DNA from: Lucinisca nassula
Lineage: Eukaryota; Mollusca; Bivalvia; Lucinida; Lucinidae
Assembly: GCA_963580285.1 (NCBI GenBank)
Contig: OY757021.1
Location: 93,235,221 to 93,299,220 of the forward strand
Reading direction: 5' to 3'
DNA: 64,000 nt
Part shown: positions 21,996-31,869 of the stretch, one piece after another
How the letters are laid out: each line of letters opens with the position of its first letter
How positions within the stretch are numbered: the stretch's first letter is position 1
Notes under the pieces: generated by a model
What the model was told of the DNA's origin: nothing
The model's database searches: none
What the model saw: only the letters and a program-made list of their open reading frames with translations
Translations under genes and position numbers: made by a program

Positions 21996-24140
21996 TTTTA
22001 GCTCACCGTCACGTAGTGACGAGGTGAGCTTTTGGGATCACTTTTCGTCCGTCGTCCGTCGTCAGTCCGTGCGTGCGTCCGTAAACAATTTCTTCAAACG
22101 ACATCTCCTCCTAAACCACTGATCGGATTTTGACCAAACTTCACAGGAATGGTGGTCCCCTTTCAAAGTTGTTCAAATGGTTCCGGTCCGTTGCACATCT
22201 AGGTCATAGGAGCCAAAAATAGATTTTTTTTCACCAAAAACTTAAAAAATCTTCTTCTCTGAAACCACAAGGCCCAGGTCTTTGATATTTGGTATGAAGC
22301 TTCATCTAGTGGACCCCTACCAAGATTGTTCAAATTATAGTGCTGGGACCAAAAATGCCCACGCTCCGGGGCCCTTTGGTTTTACATGGGCTTATATAGG
22401 GAAAATCTTTAAAAATCTTCTTCTCTGAAACCGTAAGGCCCAGGTCTTTGATATTTGGTATGAAGCTTCATCTAGTGGACCCCTACCAAGATTGTCCAAA
22501 TTATAGTGCTGGGGCCAAAAATGCCCCCGCTCTGGGGCCCTTTGGTTTTACATGGGCTTATATAGGGAAAATCTGTAAAAATCTTCTTCTCTGAAACCGC
22601 AAAGCCCAGTTCTTTGATATTTGGTATGAAGCTTCATCTAGGGGACCCTTACCAAGATTGTTCACATTATAGTGCTGGGGCCAAAAATGCCCCCGCCCCG
22701 GGGCCCTTTGGTTTTACATGGGCTTAAATAGGAAAAATCTTTAAAAATCTTCTTCTCTGAAACCGCAAGGCCTAGGTCTTTGATATTTGGTATGAAGCTT
22801 CACCTAGTGGACCCCTACCAAGATTGTTCATATTATAGCCCTGGGGCCAAAAATGCCCCTGCTCGGGGGCCCTTTGGTTTTACATGGGCTTATATATGGA
22901 AAATCTTGAAAAATCTTCTTCTCTGAAACCGCAAGGCCCAGGTCTTTGATATTTGGTATGAGGCTTCATCTTGTGGACCCCTACGAAGATTGTTCAAATT
23001 ATAGTGCTGGGGCCAAAAATGCCCCCGCCCCGGGACCCTTTGATTTTTCATAGGCTTTTATAGGGAAAATCTTTAAAAATTTTCTTCTCTGAAACCGTAA
23101 GGGCCATGTTTTTGATATTTGGTATGAAGCTTCATCTAGTGGACTCCTACCAAGATTGTTCAAATTATATTGCTGGGGCCAAAAATGCCCCCGCCCCGGG
23201 GCCTTTTGGTTTTACATGGGCATATATAGGGAAAATCTTTAAAAATCTTCTTCTCTGAAACCGCAAGGCCCAGGTCTTTGATATTTGGTATGAAGCTATA
23301 CCTAGTGGACCCCTACCAAGATTGTTCAAATTATAGTTCTGGGGCCAAATATGCACACGCCCGAGACCCTTTGGTTTTACATAGGCTTATATAGGGAAAT
23401 CTTAAAAAATCTTCTTCTCTGAAACAACATGTCCCAGGTCTTTGATATTTGGTATGAAGCTTCACCTAGTGGACCCCTATCAAGATTGTTCAAATTATAG
23501 CCCACGGGCCAAAAATGCTCCCGCTCCAGGGCCATTTGGTTTTACATAGACTTATATGGGGAAAATCTTGAAAAATTTTGTCTCTGAATTCACAAGGCCT
23601 AGGTCTTTGATATTTGGTATGGAGCTTCATCTAGTGGACCTCTACCAAGATTGTTCAAATTATAGCCCCTGCCCTGGGGCCCTTTGGTTTTACATAGACT
23701 TATATATAGAGATAATCTTTGGAAATCTTCTTCTCTGAAACAGCAAGACCTAGGTCTTTGATATTTGGTGTGAAGCTTCATCTAGTGGACCTCTATCAAG
23801 ATTCTTTAAATTATAGTTCTGAGGCCAAAAATGTCCCCGCCCCGGGGCCATTTGGTTTTACATAGGCTATGTAGGGAATATCTTTAAAAAATGGTCTCTG
23901 AAACCCCAAGGCCCAGGTCTTTGATATTTGGTGTGTAGCTTCATATAGTGGACCTTTGCCAAGATTGTTCAAATTATAGGCTTTGTTGATATTTGGTATG
24001 AAGCTTCACCTTTTTAGACCTCCCTCAACATTATGCACATTGTAGCCCTGGGGTCAATAATGGCCCTCCCAGAGGCCCACTTGTAACTCTATCATATGGG
24101 TCAGGTGAGCGATCCAGGGCCATCATGGCCCTCTTGTTTG
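21996..24140 (-). mobile_element. Helitron-like element, family B (minus orientation)
   Basis: On the minus strand it starts ACAAGAGGGCCATGATGGCC, a hairpin, followed by CTGGATCGCTCACCTGA. It ends in a GGACGACGGACG run, a GTCACTACGTGAC hairpin and GGTGAGCTAAAA. CTCACCT/AGGTGAG is the subterminal pair. About eleven tandem units of roughly 165 bp fill it (phrase CTTTGATATTTGGTATGAAG, with a C/G-rich CCCCGCCCCGGGGCCC block). The family B copy at 45642-47250 lies in the opposite orientation. Confidence 0.8.
22240..24050 (-). repeat. About 165-bp tandem array inside family B element
   Basis: TCTTCTTCTCTGAAACC recurs at about 22250, 22415, 22580, 22747, 22913 and onward with near-constant 165-base spacing. 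Units become shorter and more diverged towards 24050. Confidence 0.9.
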
Positions 24141-24230
24141 AGAAAAACACAACGCGCAGCAAATTCTTTCATACCGGAGTGCAGGTGGAAAACCCGCACC
24201 TGCAACAATGTAACATATCAAGCGCTGGAA

Positions 24231-24390
24231 GCCTCTGTGGTGTAGTGGTTATGCTACTCGCCTCATTAACCAGGGATCGCAGGATCGACCCCGGCTTCTC
24301 CAGAATTTCGGATGAGTCTTTAAACCCAGGTCCCATCTCCGTATGACATTAGCTGTTGTCGAGACGTAAAACTAAAAACGCACTCACATA
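24231..24390 (+). mobile_element. tRNA-derived SINE
   Basis: GCCTCTGTGGTGTAGTGG TTATGCTACTCG is a tRNA-like head with a consensus A box (GTGGTGTAGTGG), and GGATCGACCCC at 24292-24302 is the B box. The body ends TTGTCGAGACGTAAAACTAA. A full cloverleaf is not maintained, so this is a SINE and not a tRNA gene. Confidence 0.8.
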
Positions 24391-24424
24391 CCAAGCGCAT
24401 CCCACCATAAAATAACATCTTTAT

Positions 24425-24433
24425 AATTCTTAC

Positions 24434-24464
<31 letters not shown>

Positions 24465-24780
24465 ACACTTGATCCCCACTTTTATAGGGTAAAACTGGGA
24501 TTGACAGGAGTAAACATTATTTTTCTCATTTCTACTCCAAAATATAGATTGTGGGTACTCGTTAAAATGGGATCGAAGAGGCGCTTCTAACGTGTACCCA
24601 ACATGTATATTTTAAGCAACAGTCAGAAAAATATCATCACGACTTTTCATCTTTCAATTTTTGTTGTTGTATTTTTCGGCGGTAAAATGAACAAATCTAA
24701 TGCATCAAAAACATTTTTTTTTTCTGGATTCTGTAAACTTTAATAATACGTAAATAAATAAATAAATAAATAGATAATGT
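24425..24780. mobile_element. C/CA microsatellite, worn MITE-A and AAAT repeat
   Basis: A C tract plus (CA)n at 24434-24468 runs into the MITE-A arm (AAAACTGGGATTGACAGG), the palindrome remnant GTGGGTACTCGTT (24550) and the right arm TTTTCGGCGGTAAAATGA. (AAAT)n is at about 24752-24775. Confidence 0.6.
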
Positions 24781-25559
24781 CGTTAAGTTCCGCCAGGTAA
24801 ACCTGGGTACGCTGTACGCGGTCTAACTGTAATAAAACAAGAAGAAAAAAAAACTTTGGTGTAGACCTAATACATGGAAATACATGTAAGTACAAAATGG
24901 TTTGGATTCAGCCACTCCATTTGCCAAATCGTTACATGTAGAACTTGAAGAAATATGTAGTAGGCTGGTTAAGACAGTCGCGACACTAGCTCAGCAAGGT
25001 TTTGCTGGCTGAAGACAGACGGACGGACGGACGAACTGACAGACGACCAGCTAATATTTTCGCGTTGTGATTCTATAGACACATCCAAACACTACGTCAT
25101 CGCTCAATATTACTAATTGCCGGGACTTACCGGTGGTGGGCAAAAAACGTCTTTGGCCGTTTGTCGCCATTGTAAATGCGATGTTATTTTCTGAAAACTT
25201 GTATTTTGTTTGGAATCGAAACGACAAAATTGACCTTTAAACATTTAAAATAGAAATGTCTTAACTAGTAATCATTGGTTTCTAGAATATTTAAGGATGT
25301 TTTGATGATAATTGCCTGTTAAACTTAGGCAGGTAACGAGGCGGGATGGTCTTAATTATTTGAAATAAAAATGCACAAAACGAATGACTAAAATGCGGAA
25401 GATGCAGGAATGAAGTCTAGAATATATTTATCTACTCATTTAAAGTGTAATTCGATCGATTTTCTGTAACAGTCAACTAAAATATGCCCGTAATATTAAA
25501 CCTATTTACATTGTGTTTATATGGAACCAGCGGCTTTTTGCCAACCACGAAAGATCGTT

Positions 25560-25691
25560 ATCAAAAGAAAAAGTAGTTTTGCGCATGCGCAGTGACAAGT
25601 AAACAAGGTCACATGTCAAAACATTGGATCCGTCTATTGGATGAAAGCTATCCTGCCCCAGTCTAACTTATGAAGACAGACAGACGGACAT
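25560..25691 (+). promoter_or_regulatory. Candidate promoter with an NRF-1-type site
   Basis: TTGCGCATGCGCAGTG at about 25570-25585 contains the palindrome TGCGCATGCGCA, the textbook NRF-1 site of animal promoters. It lies about 110 bases before the candidate first exon. A GACAGACAGACGGACAT run directly precedes the ATG; such runs are common in this window, which weakens the case. Confidence 0.3.
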
Positions 25692-25759
25692 ATGAATAGG
25701 ACAGCTGTCATTGTGACCACAGGTGCGTTTCTATGGTTGTGGGTCGGGGCTGAGAATGA
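25692..25759 (+). CDS. Candidate first coding exon with signal peptide
   Basis: ATG at 25692 opens a 68-base exon encoding MNRTAVIVTTGAFLWLWVGA followed by EN, then a consensus donor GTAAGT at 25760. The translation looks like a secretory signal peptide: a basic residue near the start, a hydrophobic core and a small residue at the end. The exon ends in phase 2. I found no convincing second exon with matching phase, so the mature protein is unknown. The whole piece lies inside the 20839-26685 TIR element, so it may be a captured exon or a chance match. Confidence 0.3.
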
Positions 25760-25822
25760 GTAAGTACTGTTCATGTTAATGGATGAAGTATTTACATCAG
25801 AATTACAATGGGAATTGGGGAA

Positions 25823-26011
25823 CTAGTTGTTGTTTTCCAAATTCCCCGTGTGGTCAGCTGATGAGGTCCCAGGGAACGAATCCCCGTTGCCGGTGAACAG
25901 AGAGACAAACTGGTTTTGAAGGTAAACGGGCGTCATAAGCACATAGGGGTTACCCCACCGCTCGGCGATACGCTGTGCGGACATATACATACTTCTATAA
26001 TATCCAAACAT
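25823..26011 (-). CDS. Unassigned ORF, possible terminal exon
   Basis: A minus-strand frame of 62 codons, less AT-rich than its surroundings, runs through SAQRIAERWGNPYVLMTPVY and ends in NNN before the stop. A possible acceptor (GGATATTATAG) lies at about 25993-26003, which would make it a terminal exon starting in phase 1. I do not recognise the family. No minus-strand AATAAA is seen in the following 400 bases. It sits inside the TIR element and could be part of its former coding region. Confidence 0.25.
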   Translation of the reverse strand: MFGYYRSMYMSAQRIAERWGNPYVLMTPVYLQNQFVSLFTGNGDSFPGTSSADHTGNLENNN

Positions 26012-26867
26012 TTGAGTTTTGAGTGAGGTTGCAATTAGTAAATAATATCTTTATAAGTAACACCTCAGAAGGATCAGATTTATGAAAATTGTATGAATTA
26101 ATCAATTTTAACAATAATTGCTCATTTCAAATCCACGGATTCGGCACAGACTAATCCCTCATGGTAATTTTGTAAATGTTCAACGATAGAGTATTTTCCC
26201 CTTCGTCAAACAAGTATTAACTTTTAAATAAAAATCATGTTTCTCATAAATAAGGAACCGCGCTGTAAAATTTATTTTAAAGATGCAAACGTACACATTA
26301 TTGTAAATAACCGAATTATTGAATAGCTGGATAAAATCTATCGCTGCTGGCTTGAATTTGGCCCCTGGAAAAGCGAATGCGATCTTCTCAAACGGACGCT
26401 TGTCATCGGAAAAAATACGGCAAATCCACGGACATTACCGAACGTTACCGTCACCTCAATGACTGGTACCCCGTCTAACCACAGCAGAATCGAAACTGAA
26501 TAATGCAAAATAGGACGTCCAAATGCCATATTTAAATACAAAGGTCTCAAATTAGAATGTGCATGTTGCATATTCGAATAAAGTAGAAAGATATGGAAAG
26601 GTTCATAATGCAAAGTGCGGTTTCAACAATTCATATTGTAATTGCACATTGCATAATTGAGTTTTTACCTTAATACTGTTCCATAAAAAAGCGTTAAAAT
26701 CAATATTTACAATCAGCTAAATATGGCCAAAGCTACCATGCCTATGTATGGTAAAAAGGACTGGAAACACTTCATTTCAGGAACTGAAAGGCTGGAATTT
26801 TCAAGCCACCATAGTTTGTGACAAACATGCTGCCAAGAGCCATTGCAAGTTTTCACATTTGACTTCT

Positions 26868-27142
26868 CATCACATAAACAAGTCCGTGAAATAAAGATCC
26901 CTCTAAACCCCAGTTTATATAGAGAAAACTGGGGTTTAAGGGGGTATACATTATTTTCCTTATTTCTTCTCCAAGACATGGGTTGTGGGATCTCGTTAGA
27001 ACCACCTCAATGAGGCAGTTCTAACGAGTACCCACAACCTATGTTTGAAGTAAAAATAACAAAAATATCACAAATTTTCATCAGGAAAATTACCTTTCTT
27101 ATGAAAAAATGCACTATATCACACGGATGTGTTATCATAATG
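26868..27142. mobile_element. Palindromic MITE, subfamily B
   Basis: Left end CATCACATAAACAAGTCCGTG, in two pieces, and right end GTGTTATCATAATG. The centre is the palindrome around GTGGG(T)ACTCGTTAGAACC, with one base lost on the left arm. Confidence 0.75.
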
Positions 27143-27561
27143 CGGTGAGCCTTTTGTTAATATTTTTGCTCATCTGCTTTTTGTTGCCATGGTTAATGAG
27201 TTATACATGGATGGAATTCTTTAAATAACTTTGAAAGAGGACCTCACAAAGATCATTTCTGCCAAGTTTGGTTGTAATCCATCAGTGGTATAGATTGTGG
27301 ATGGATGGTTGGAGTTTTCCCTAGAGCCTTTGGTTCAGGTGAACTAATATCTTTTGTAACACTGATATCCCTAAAATTTGAAATGGACTCCTGTTATATA
27401 CCAGGTACACGACGCCCACAGGTGATCAGAATCAGGATCAGAATTGTTATTTGTGACACGTTAAATGACATTCATTCACCAGGACCTGTAAAACAGGTAG
27501 TCCCTAGCTCTCGCCAAAGAAGTAAACATAGCTACTATATCCTTATCACACAAAGCAGATG
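27143..27561. other. Helitron-like 3' remnant and piggyBac-like MITE remnant
   Basis: GAGCCTTTGGTTCAGGTGAACTAA, in two pieces, at 27323-27346 is a decayed 3' terminus of the CTAA class. CCCTAAAATTTGAAATGGAC with CTCCTGTTATATACCAGG after it matches the right half of the piggyBac-like MITE. No host gene is seen. Confidence 0.4.
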
Positions 27562-29128
27562 AAACTAGAGCTGTCAGAGGATCTGACTATAGCCCCGCTT
27601 CAGCGCTGTCAGAGAAGAAAGTTATTTAAGCTGCAGAGAAAACAGTTATGAACAAGAAATAACTGTTGAAAATTTTACATTATCTGGAAAAACTCTAAGA
27701 GTTGTGAGCCCTTGTCCCTCATTTCAATGAGCATGATACATTACCAGAATGTCCATGTTTATACTAAATTTCATCTTCCATTTTTCAATGTTCAAAGGGT
27801 AATAACTCCTAAAGTAGGCAAATCAGAGTCAGGGTTCCTGCGCTCTGCACATTGTCTCATGGTGCTTTACACTTGTGTGAAGTGTCATGAAAATATCTCA
27901 AATGGTTTGTGAGTTATGGAGCCGACACAGTCAAAATTGCCTTTTTAAATGTTCAAAGGGCAATAACTCCTAAAGTAGGCAAACCAGAGTTATGGTTCCT
28001 GCACTCTGCACATCATCTCAAGGTGCTTTTCATTTATTTGAAGTTTCATGAAAATATCAGAAACGGTTATGGAGCGGACATAGTTAAAATTGCCATTTTT
28101 TAATATTCAAAAGCCTATAACTGAAAAAGTAGACAATCCAGAGTTTGGGTTCCTGCGCTCTGCACACGTAATATGGTGCTTTACATTTGTGTGAAGTTTC
28201 ATAAAATTATCTCAAACGGTTTTTGAGTTATCGAGCAAAGACGGCTAAAATTGATATTTTTCAATATTCAAAGGGAAATAACTCAAAAATTAGGCAATCC
28301 AGAGTTATGGTTCCTGCACTCTGCACACCATCTCATGGTGTTTAATGTTTGTGTGAAGTTTCATGAAAATATGTGAATGGGTTTTAAAGTTATGGAGCGG
28401 ACACGAAAATTGTTAACAGACACAGACAGACACACAGAAAATACGAAAACCAGAGTTATGGTTCTTGCGCTCTGCACATTGTCTCATAGTGCTTAACATT
28501 TGTGTGAAGTTTCATGAAATTATCTCAAACGGTTTTCGAGTTATGAAGTGGACACTGTTAAAATTGCCATTTTTCAATGTTCAAAGGGCAATAACTCCAA
28601 AAATAAGCAATGCAGAGTTATGGTTCCTGCGCTCTGCACATCGTCTCATAGTGCTTAACATTTGTGTGAAGTTTCCTAAAAATATCTCAAATTGTTTTCG
28701 AGTTATGAAGCGGACACAATTAAAATTGCCATTTTTCAATGTTCAAAGGGCAATAACTCCAAAAGTAGGCAATCCACAGTTATAATTCCTTCGCTCTGCA
28801 CATTGTCTTATGGTGTTTAACATTTGTGTGAAGTTTCATGAAAATATGTTAAGCAGATACAAAGTTATGGAGCCAACACAAATTAACGGAATCACGGAAT
28901 TACGGAAAATGTTCAAAGGGCAATAACTCCAAAAGTAGGCAATCCACAGTTATAATTCCTTCGCTCTGCACATTGTCTTATGGTGTTTAACATTTGTGTG
29001 AAGTTTCATGAAAATATGTTAAGCAAATACAAAGTTATGGAGCCAACACAAATTAACGGAATCACGGAATGACAGAAGGACATGGCAAATCCAATATAGC
29101 CCCACTTTTTCAAAGCGGGGCTATAATT
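27562..29128 (+). mobile_element. Helitron-like element, family C
   Basis: 5' AACTAGAG, hairpin CTGTCAGAGGATCTGAC, then TATAGCCCCGCTT. 3' hairpin TAGCCCCACTTTTTCAAAGC then GGGGCTATAAT. TATAGCCCCGCTT is the subterminal inverted repeat. About eight units of roughly 165 bp fill it (phrases CAAAGGGCAATAACTCC, CTGCGCTCTGCACATTGTCT and GTGTGAAGTTTCATGAAAAT). One unit with flanks (about 28730-28870) is repeated almost exactly at 28905-29060. No CDS. Confidence 0.75.
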
Positions 29129-29129
29129 A

Positions 29130-29350
29130 CCAGATCTGGAAGGGCATTCCAATCCCTAATGGTTTGTGGGAAGGAGGATCCCATGTAAATATCAGTTCTT
29201 GCAGTAGGGATCTAAAATGCCAAAGAGTGATGATTTCTGCAGCTGCCAATTAAGGGTATAAGTTAATCTGGAATGCAGATGAATGGGAGATTAGTTTTGT
29301 ACTAATTGTGTTACCCTCGAGAAATAAAGTATTTTTATTATTATTATTAC
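29130..29350 (+). mobile_element. Possible LINE 3' end with ATT tail
   Basis: It ends TTACCCTCGAGAAATAAAGT followed by (ATT)n at 29330-29348. A similar ending (TTACCCTCTTAAAATAAAGT then TTAC repeats) closes the LINE at 4969-6200. No coding remains. Confidence 0.4.
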
Positions 29351-29413
29351 ATGTATTTTATAACAGCTAAAATTCCATTCAGAACAAGCCACTAACCACA
29401 CTTTTCCTGGTCA

Positions 29414-29695
29414 CATCACAAATACACGCCTATATAATTCTGACCGCCCTTGAACCCCAGTTTTATATAGCAAAACTGGGGTTTACAGGGGTAAACCTTA
29501 TTTTTTTTTATTTCTACTCTAAAATATAGATTGTGTGTACTTGTTAGAAATGCCTCAATGTGGCAGTTCTAACGTATACCGGCAATCTATATATTGAGCA
29601 GAAATATGAAAAAATATGACAATTTTTCATTTGAAAAGTTTCGTTTTTTGCGGTGGAAAAAATGCAATGTTTTGAATAGGTGTGTTTTGGTAATG
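29414..29695. mobile_element. Palindromic MITE, subfamily A
   Basis: Ends CATCACAAATACACGCC and GGTGTGTTTTGGTAATG; the central palindrome is eroded (GTGTGTACTTGTTAGAAATGCC). Confidence 0.7.
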
Positions 29696-29837
29696 AGGCT
29701 TAGACCTCTCAAGCATTAGTGAACATTCTTTTCCCAGAAACTGACAGCTGCCTAGTGAGACAATAATAGTAGAAATTGTTTAAAGAAAATCTTCACGAAC
29801 AAAATTGCTGGACATTGTGATTTAACCTACCACCTGA

Positions 29838-30038
29838 CCTCAGTTGTTCAAAGCATCCTTCGCTTAATGAGTTTCTTGGTGGTTAAAACTGCTCATTTAA
29901 GTGCAGTATCTAATACAGTGGTATTTTTGCTGAAAAAAGTGAGTAGCTACCCACATTTTTTCAGCAAAAAATTATATTTGCCATAATAATTGTCAATATT
30001 TTAACTTATTACATCGTTAGTATTGAAAAACTGGGGCC
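29838..30038. mobile_element. Foldback family F (GGGCCAGTTGTTCAAAG ends)
   Basis: CTCAGTTGTTCAAAGCATC at the left and GTATTGAAAAACTGGGGCC at the right are inverted. The centre TTTTTGCTGAAAAAAGTGAG...TTTTTTCAGCAAAAA is a hairpin. Its right end overlaps the next copy. Confidence 0.7.
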
Positions 30039-30250
30039 AGTTATTCAAAACTAATGGCGTCGTTAGTTAACATATCATTAAAACTTCGATTATCTAATAT
30101 GGCAAATATGCTAATATTTTTGCTGAAAAAAAATGTGAGCAGCTTTTGTAGATGTCAAAGCTGCTCACATTTTTTTCAGCAAAAAATAACACTATATTAG
30201 ATATTGTACTTGCTAGAACAGTTAAAAATTTTACCACTAGCAAGCTCTTT

Positions 30251-31410
30251 AAAACCCCAGTCACACTAGACCAAGTTCCCACTGCGTCAATGTAAAACCG
30301 GGCCGACGTAGTACGAACTTGTACGACGTAGAAGGAACGCAGTAGAAACCGATAAGGACGTGATGCGATCTTTATGGTCTTGGCTGACGTGGATGATTTT
30401 TAAACATGTTCAAAAAAAACGTGGCGAGGACGTGATCGAATAAGGACGCAGTAAGGTCTCAGTAAGGACATGGAAACAACGGCATTGACGTGGTAGCAAC
30501 AGAGCATGAACCTAATATGGTCTACATTGACGTAGTACAAACCTGGTATGGACAGAAAAGATTGCAGTGCGTTCATACGACGTTCATACCACGTCAATCG
30601 CGTACTCACCACGACCGTTCCACGTTTCTGCAAAGGCAAAAGTACCTTCATACCACGTTGTATAAAACAACATTACGTTTGTTACACGTTCGTTCGGTGC
30701 TTAACACGTCCGTTTTACGTTTGCAGCAAGTTCTCATAGCGTCCATGTCACGTCAAGCAATTGAGTATAGATACTTTACCAAATTTCTCACATTTTCACC
30801 TGTGTTTCAACTTTTATCATGAACACACAGAATCAAAACGTTCTGCAGTGTGCGTTGTTCCAAGGCAACCAAACTCTGCTTGATGCACAGGCTGCCCTTG
30901 TGTTATTAAGGTGGATAAGACGGAGAAGGAATAGAAAGCAACCAAGATCTTGTTGGGTACGCCCTTGGCTTTCGGTTGAAAGACGATTTCAATCTGGCCA
31001 CTATGACAGACTGATGGCAGAGCTAAGAATGGAGGATCAGCAGTTACTTTAATTTCCTCAGAATGCAGAACCAATGAGAACGCAGAGGCAGTTGACTTTA
31101 ATTTATTACATCTTGAAGGGCGCAGTGAGAACATGGTAAATGCGCACTAAGCACGTGGTGTTGTCTCAAAGGTCTTGGGAAGAACGTAGTAAAAACGCCA
31201 AGGACGTGGTGTATGCGTGATCAAGCGGGCGACAAAACGTAGCTGGTGCGTGTTAGACGCAGTGGCATCCTGACATGGGCGTAGTAAGGACGTAGAACCA
31301 ACTTGAAAACTGCAATTTTTCCTGTATTTCATCCCGTTCTCCCTGCGTAGTTTAAGTTTTAAGAACGCAGTGCGGTCTTTGAGGTCTTTATCTGAGTGTG
31401 ACGGGGCCTT
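30251..31410. mobile_element. PIF/Harbinger-derived element, 1.16 kb
   Basis: Ends AACCCCAGTCACACT and (complement) GGCCCCGTCACACT lie against TTA/TTAA on both sides, fitting a Harbinger-type TWA duplication. The inside carries a start of a Harbinger transposase and dozens of short ACGTAGTA/ACGCAGTA/ACGTGGTA motifs, in one orientation at 30300-30550 and 31130-31370 and inverted (TACCACGT) at 30565-30760. Two properties suggest a deletion derivative that expanded its own terminal repeat motif: the motif density and the shortness of the coding remnant. Confidence 0.75.
30819..31095 (+). pseudogene. Harbinger transposase N-terminal remnant (HARBI1-like)
   Basis: The frame from 30819 reads through an Arg-rich block (RRRRNRK) to CWVRPWLSVERRFQSGHYDR and LMAELRMED. 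This is the characteristic start of PIF/Harbinger and HARBI1-type transposases: WVRPWL, then G-Y-LM-ELR-ED, then F-NFLRM. After QQLL a stop follows in this frame, but YFNFLRM continues in the next frame and meets TGA within a few codons, so there is a frameshift plus a stop. The catalytic DDE domain, which would follow over about 250 residues, is absent. The product would not be active. The element that carries it is 1.16 kb, far below a full Harbinger. Confidence 0.82.
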
Positions 31411-31529
31411 AAGCTAACAATGCTTTGAACAACTGGCCCCAGGTCTCTTGCCACCAAGGCATCCACTGAGCCACAAAGCAGGCAAAGATTGGGAAGAAAG
31501 AAATATAAACAAGTGGTTGCAAAAATATT

Positions 31530-31817
31530 GACTTTATTCATTAAATTATATCAATTAATAATGCAAAGCATGCAAGAATACATGTAAATATAACATTGAC
31601 CAGTATCAAATGAAAAGGTGTTTAACACCTAAAGTATTTATCATTACCAGTAGATGACCGTTCCAAATGAGCCACAGCTTGACAAAAACTACAAGATCTA
31701 AGCAAGCAGCAAAGACTCGGGTCAGCCTCTGTATCAAGCCAGTCTGGCCATGTGTGTTCATATTTGGGTAGCCAAGAGGCTAAGGTGACTTGTGTGAACT
31801 GCCAGGAATCAGCCAGA
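31530..31817 (-). CDS. Candidate terminal exon of an unknown host gene, with poly(A) signal
   Basis: Minus strand: acceptor AAATGTGCAG at 31818-31827, then a phase-1 exon (31622-31817) reading LADSWQFTQVTLASWLPKYE, further W/D-rich residues (TWPDWLDTE), a Cys cluster (CCLLRSCSFC) and a stop at 31622. A canonical AATAAA (GAATAAAGTC) lies at 31533-31538, about 85 bases past the stop, as expected for a short 3' UTR. I do not recognise the family. The polypyrimidine tract before the acceptor is weak. Its starting phase happens to fit the KIF21-like donor at 62125, so a third distal last exon of that gene cannot be excluded, but it lacks the TV(K/R)IW strand seen in the other two. Confidence 0.4.
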
Positions 31818-31869
31818 CTGCACATTTGCAAAGTCTAAAGTCTAATCAGGCTAATTGTGGGTCACATGT

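Larger units (their letters stand above)
20839..26685. mobile_element. 5.85-kb TIR element with 6-bp target duplication AAAAAG
   Basis: The left end TATGGAACAGTATTTAGG continues for 37 bp, with one mismatch to the reverse complement of the right end at 26649-26685. AAAAAG flanks both sides (20833-20838 and 26686-26691). The left end is duplicated: a 93-bp unit starting at 20841 recurs at 20934. Inside are a SINE S1, Helitron-like element B, a tRNA-derived SINE and a worn MITE. Unclaimed interior (21005-21586 and 24725-26640) holds the candidate exon at 25692 and open frames at 25823 and 26338. No transposase is recognised. Six-base duplications are known for Polinton, IS3EU and Dada families; I do not assign one. 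Confidence 0.7.
20617..26697. mobile_element. piggyBac-like MITE, split by a later insertion
   Basis: The left part, 20617-20838, starts TTAACCCATTCAGTACCAG, carries the palindrome GGCAAACAGTGCAGGCCCAG...TACACTGTTTGC and runs to CCATTTGGTACAAAAAG. Its last bases, CGTTAA, are found 5.85 kb away at 26692-26697. The intact relative at 41618 shows the missing junction (AAAAAGGGTTAA). The TTAA duplication and CCC...GGG ends fit piggyBac-type insertion. Positions 20839-26685 belong to the inserted element. Confidence 0.75.
30031..31440. mobile_element. Foldback family F, split by a Harbinger derivative
   Basis: CTGGGGCCAGTTATTCAAAAC at the left (in two pieces) and TGAACAACTGGCCCC at the right are the ends. 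The centre TGTGAGCAGCTTTTG...CAAAGCTGCTCACA is a strong hairpin. The arm ACCACTAGCAAGCTCTTTAA continues, after the insertion, as TTAAGCTAACAATGCTTTG; the uninterrupted order is seen at 40585-40630. Confidence 0.8.

Noticed and set aside
22240..24050. Regularly spaced repeats suggesting a CRISPR-like array
   Set aside because: The whole 165-base unit is repeated without unique spacers, and the array lies within a eukaryotic mobile element.
24231..24301. Possible tRNA gene
   Set aside because: A and B boxes are good, but the stems are not complementary enough for a cloverleaf, and a SINE body follows directly.
26338..26613. 91-codon minus-strand ORF
   Set aside because: It lies at the inner side of the right terminus of the TIR element, without splice or domain support.
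31439..31490. tRNA-like A box (TGGCTCAGTGGATGCC on the minus strand)
   Set aside because: The downstream sequence is the end of foldback F and has no B box at the right distance.
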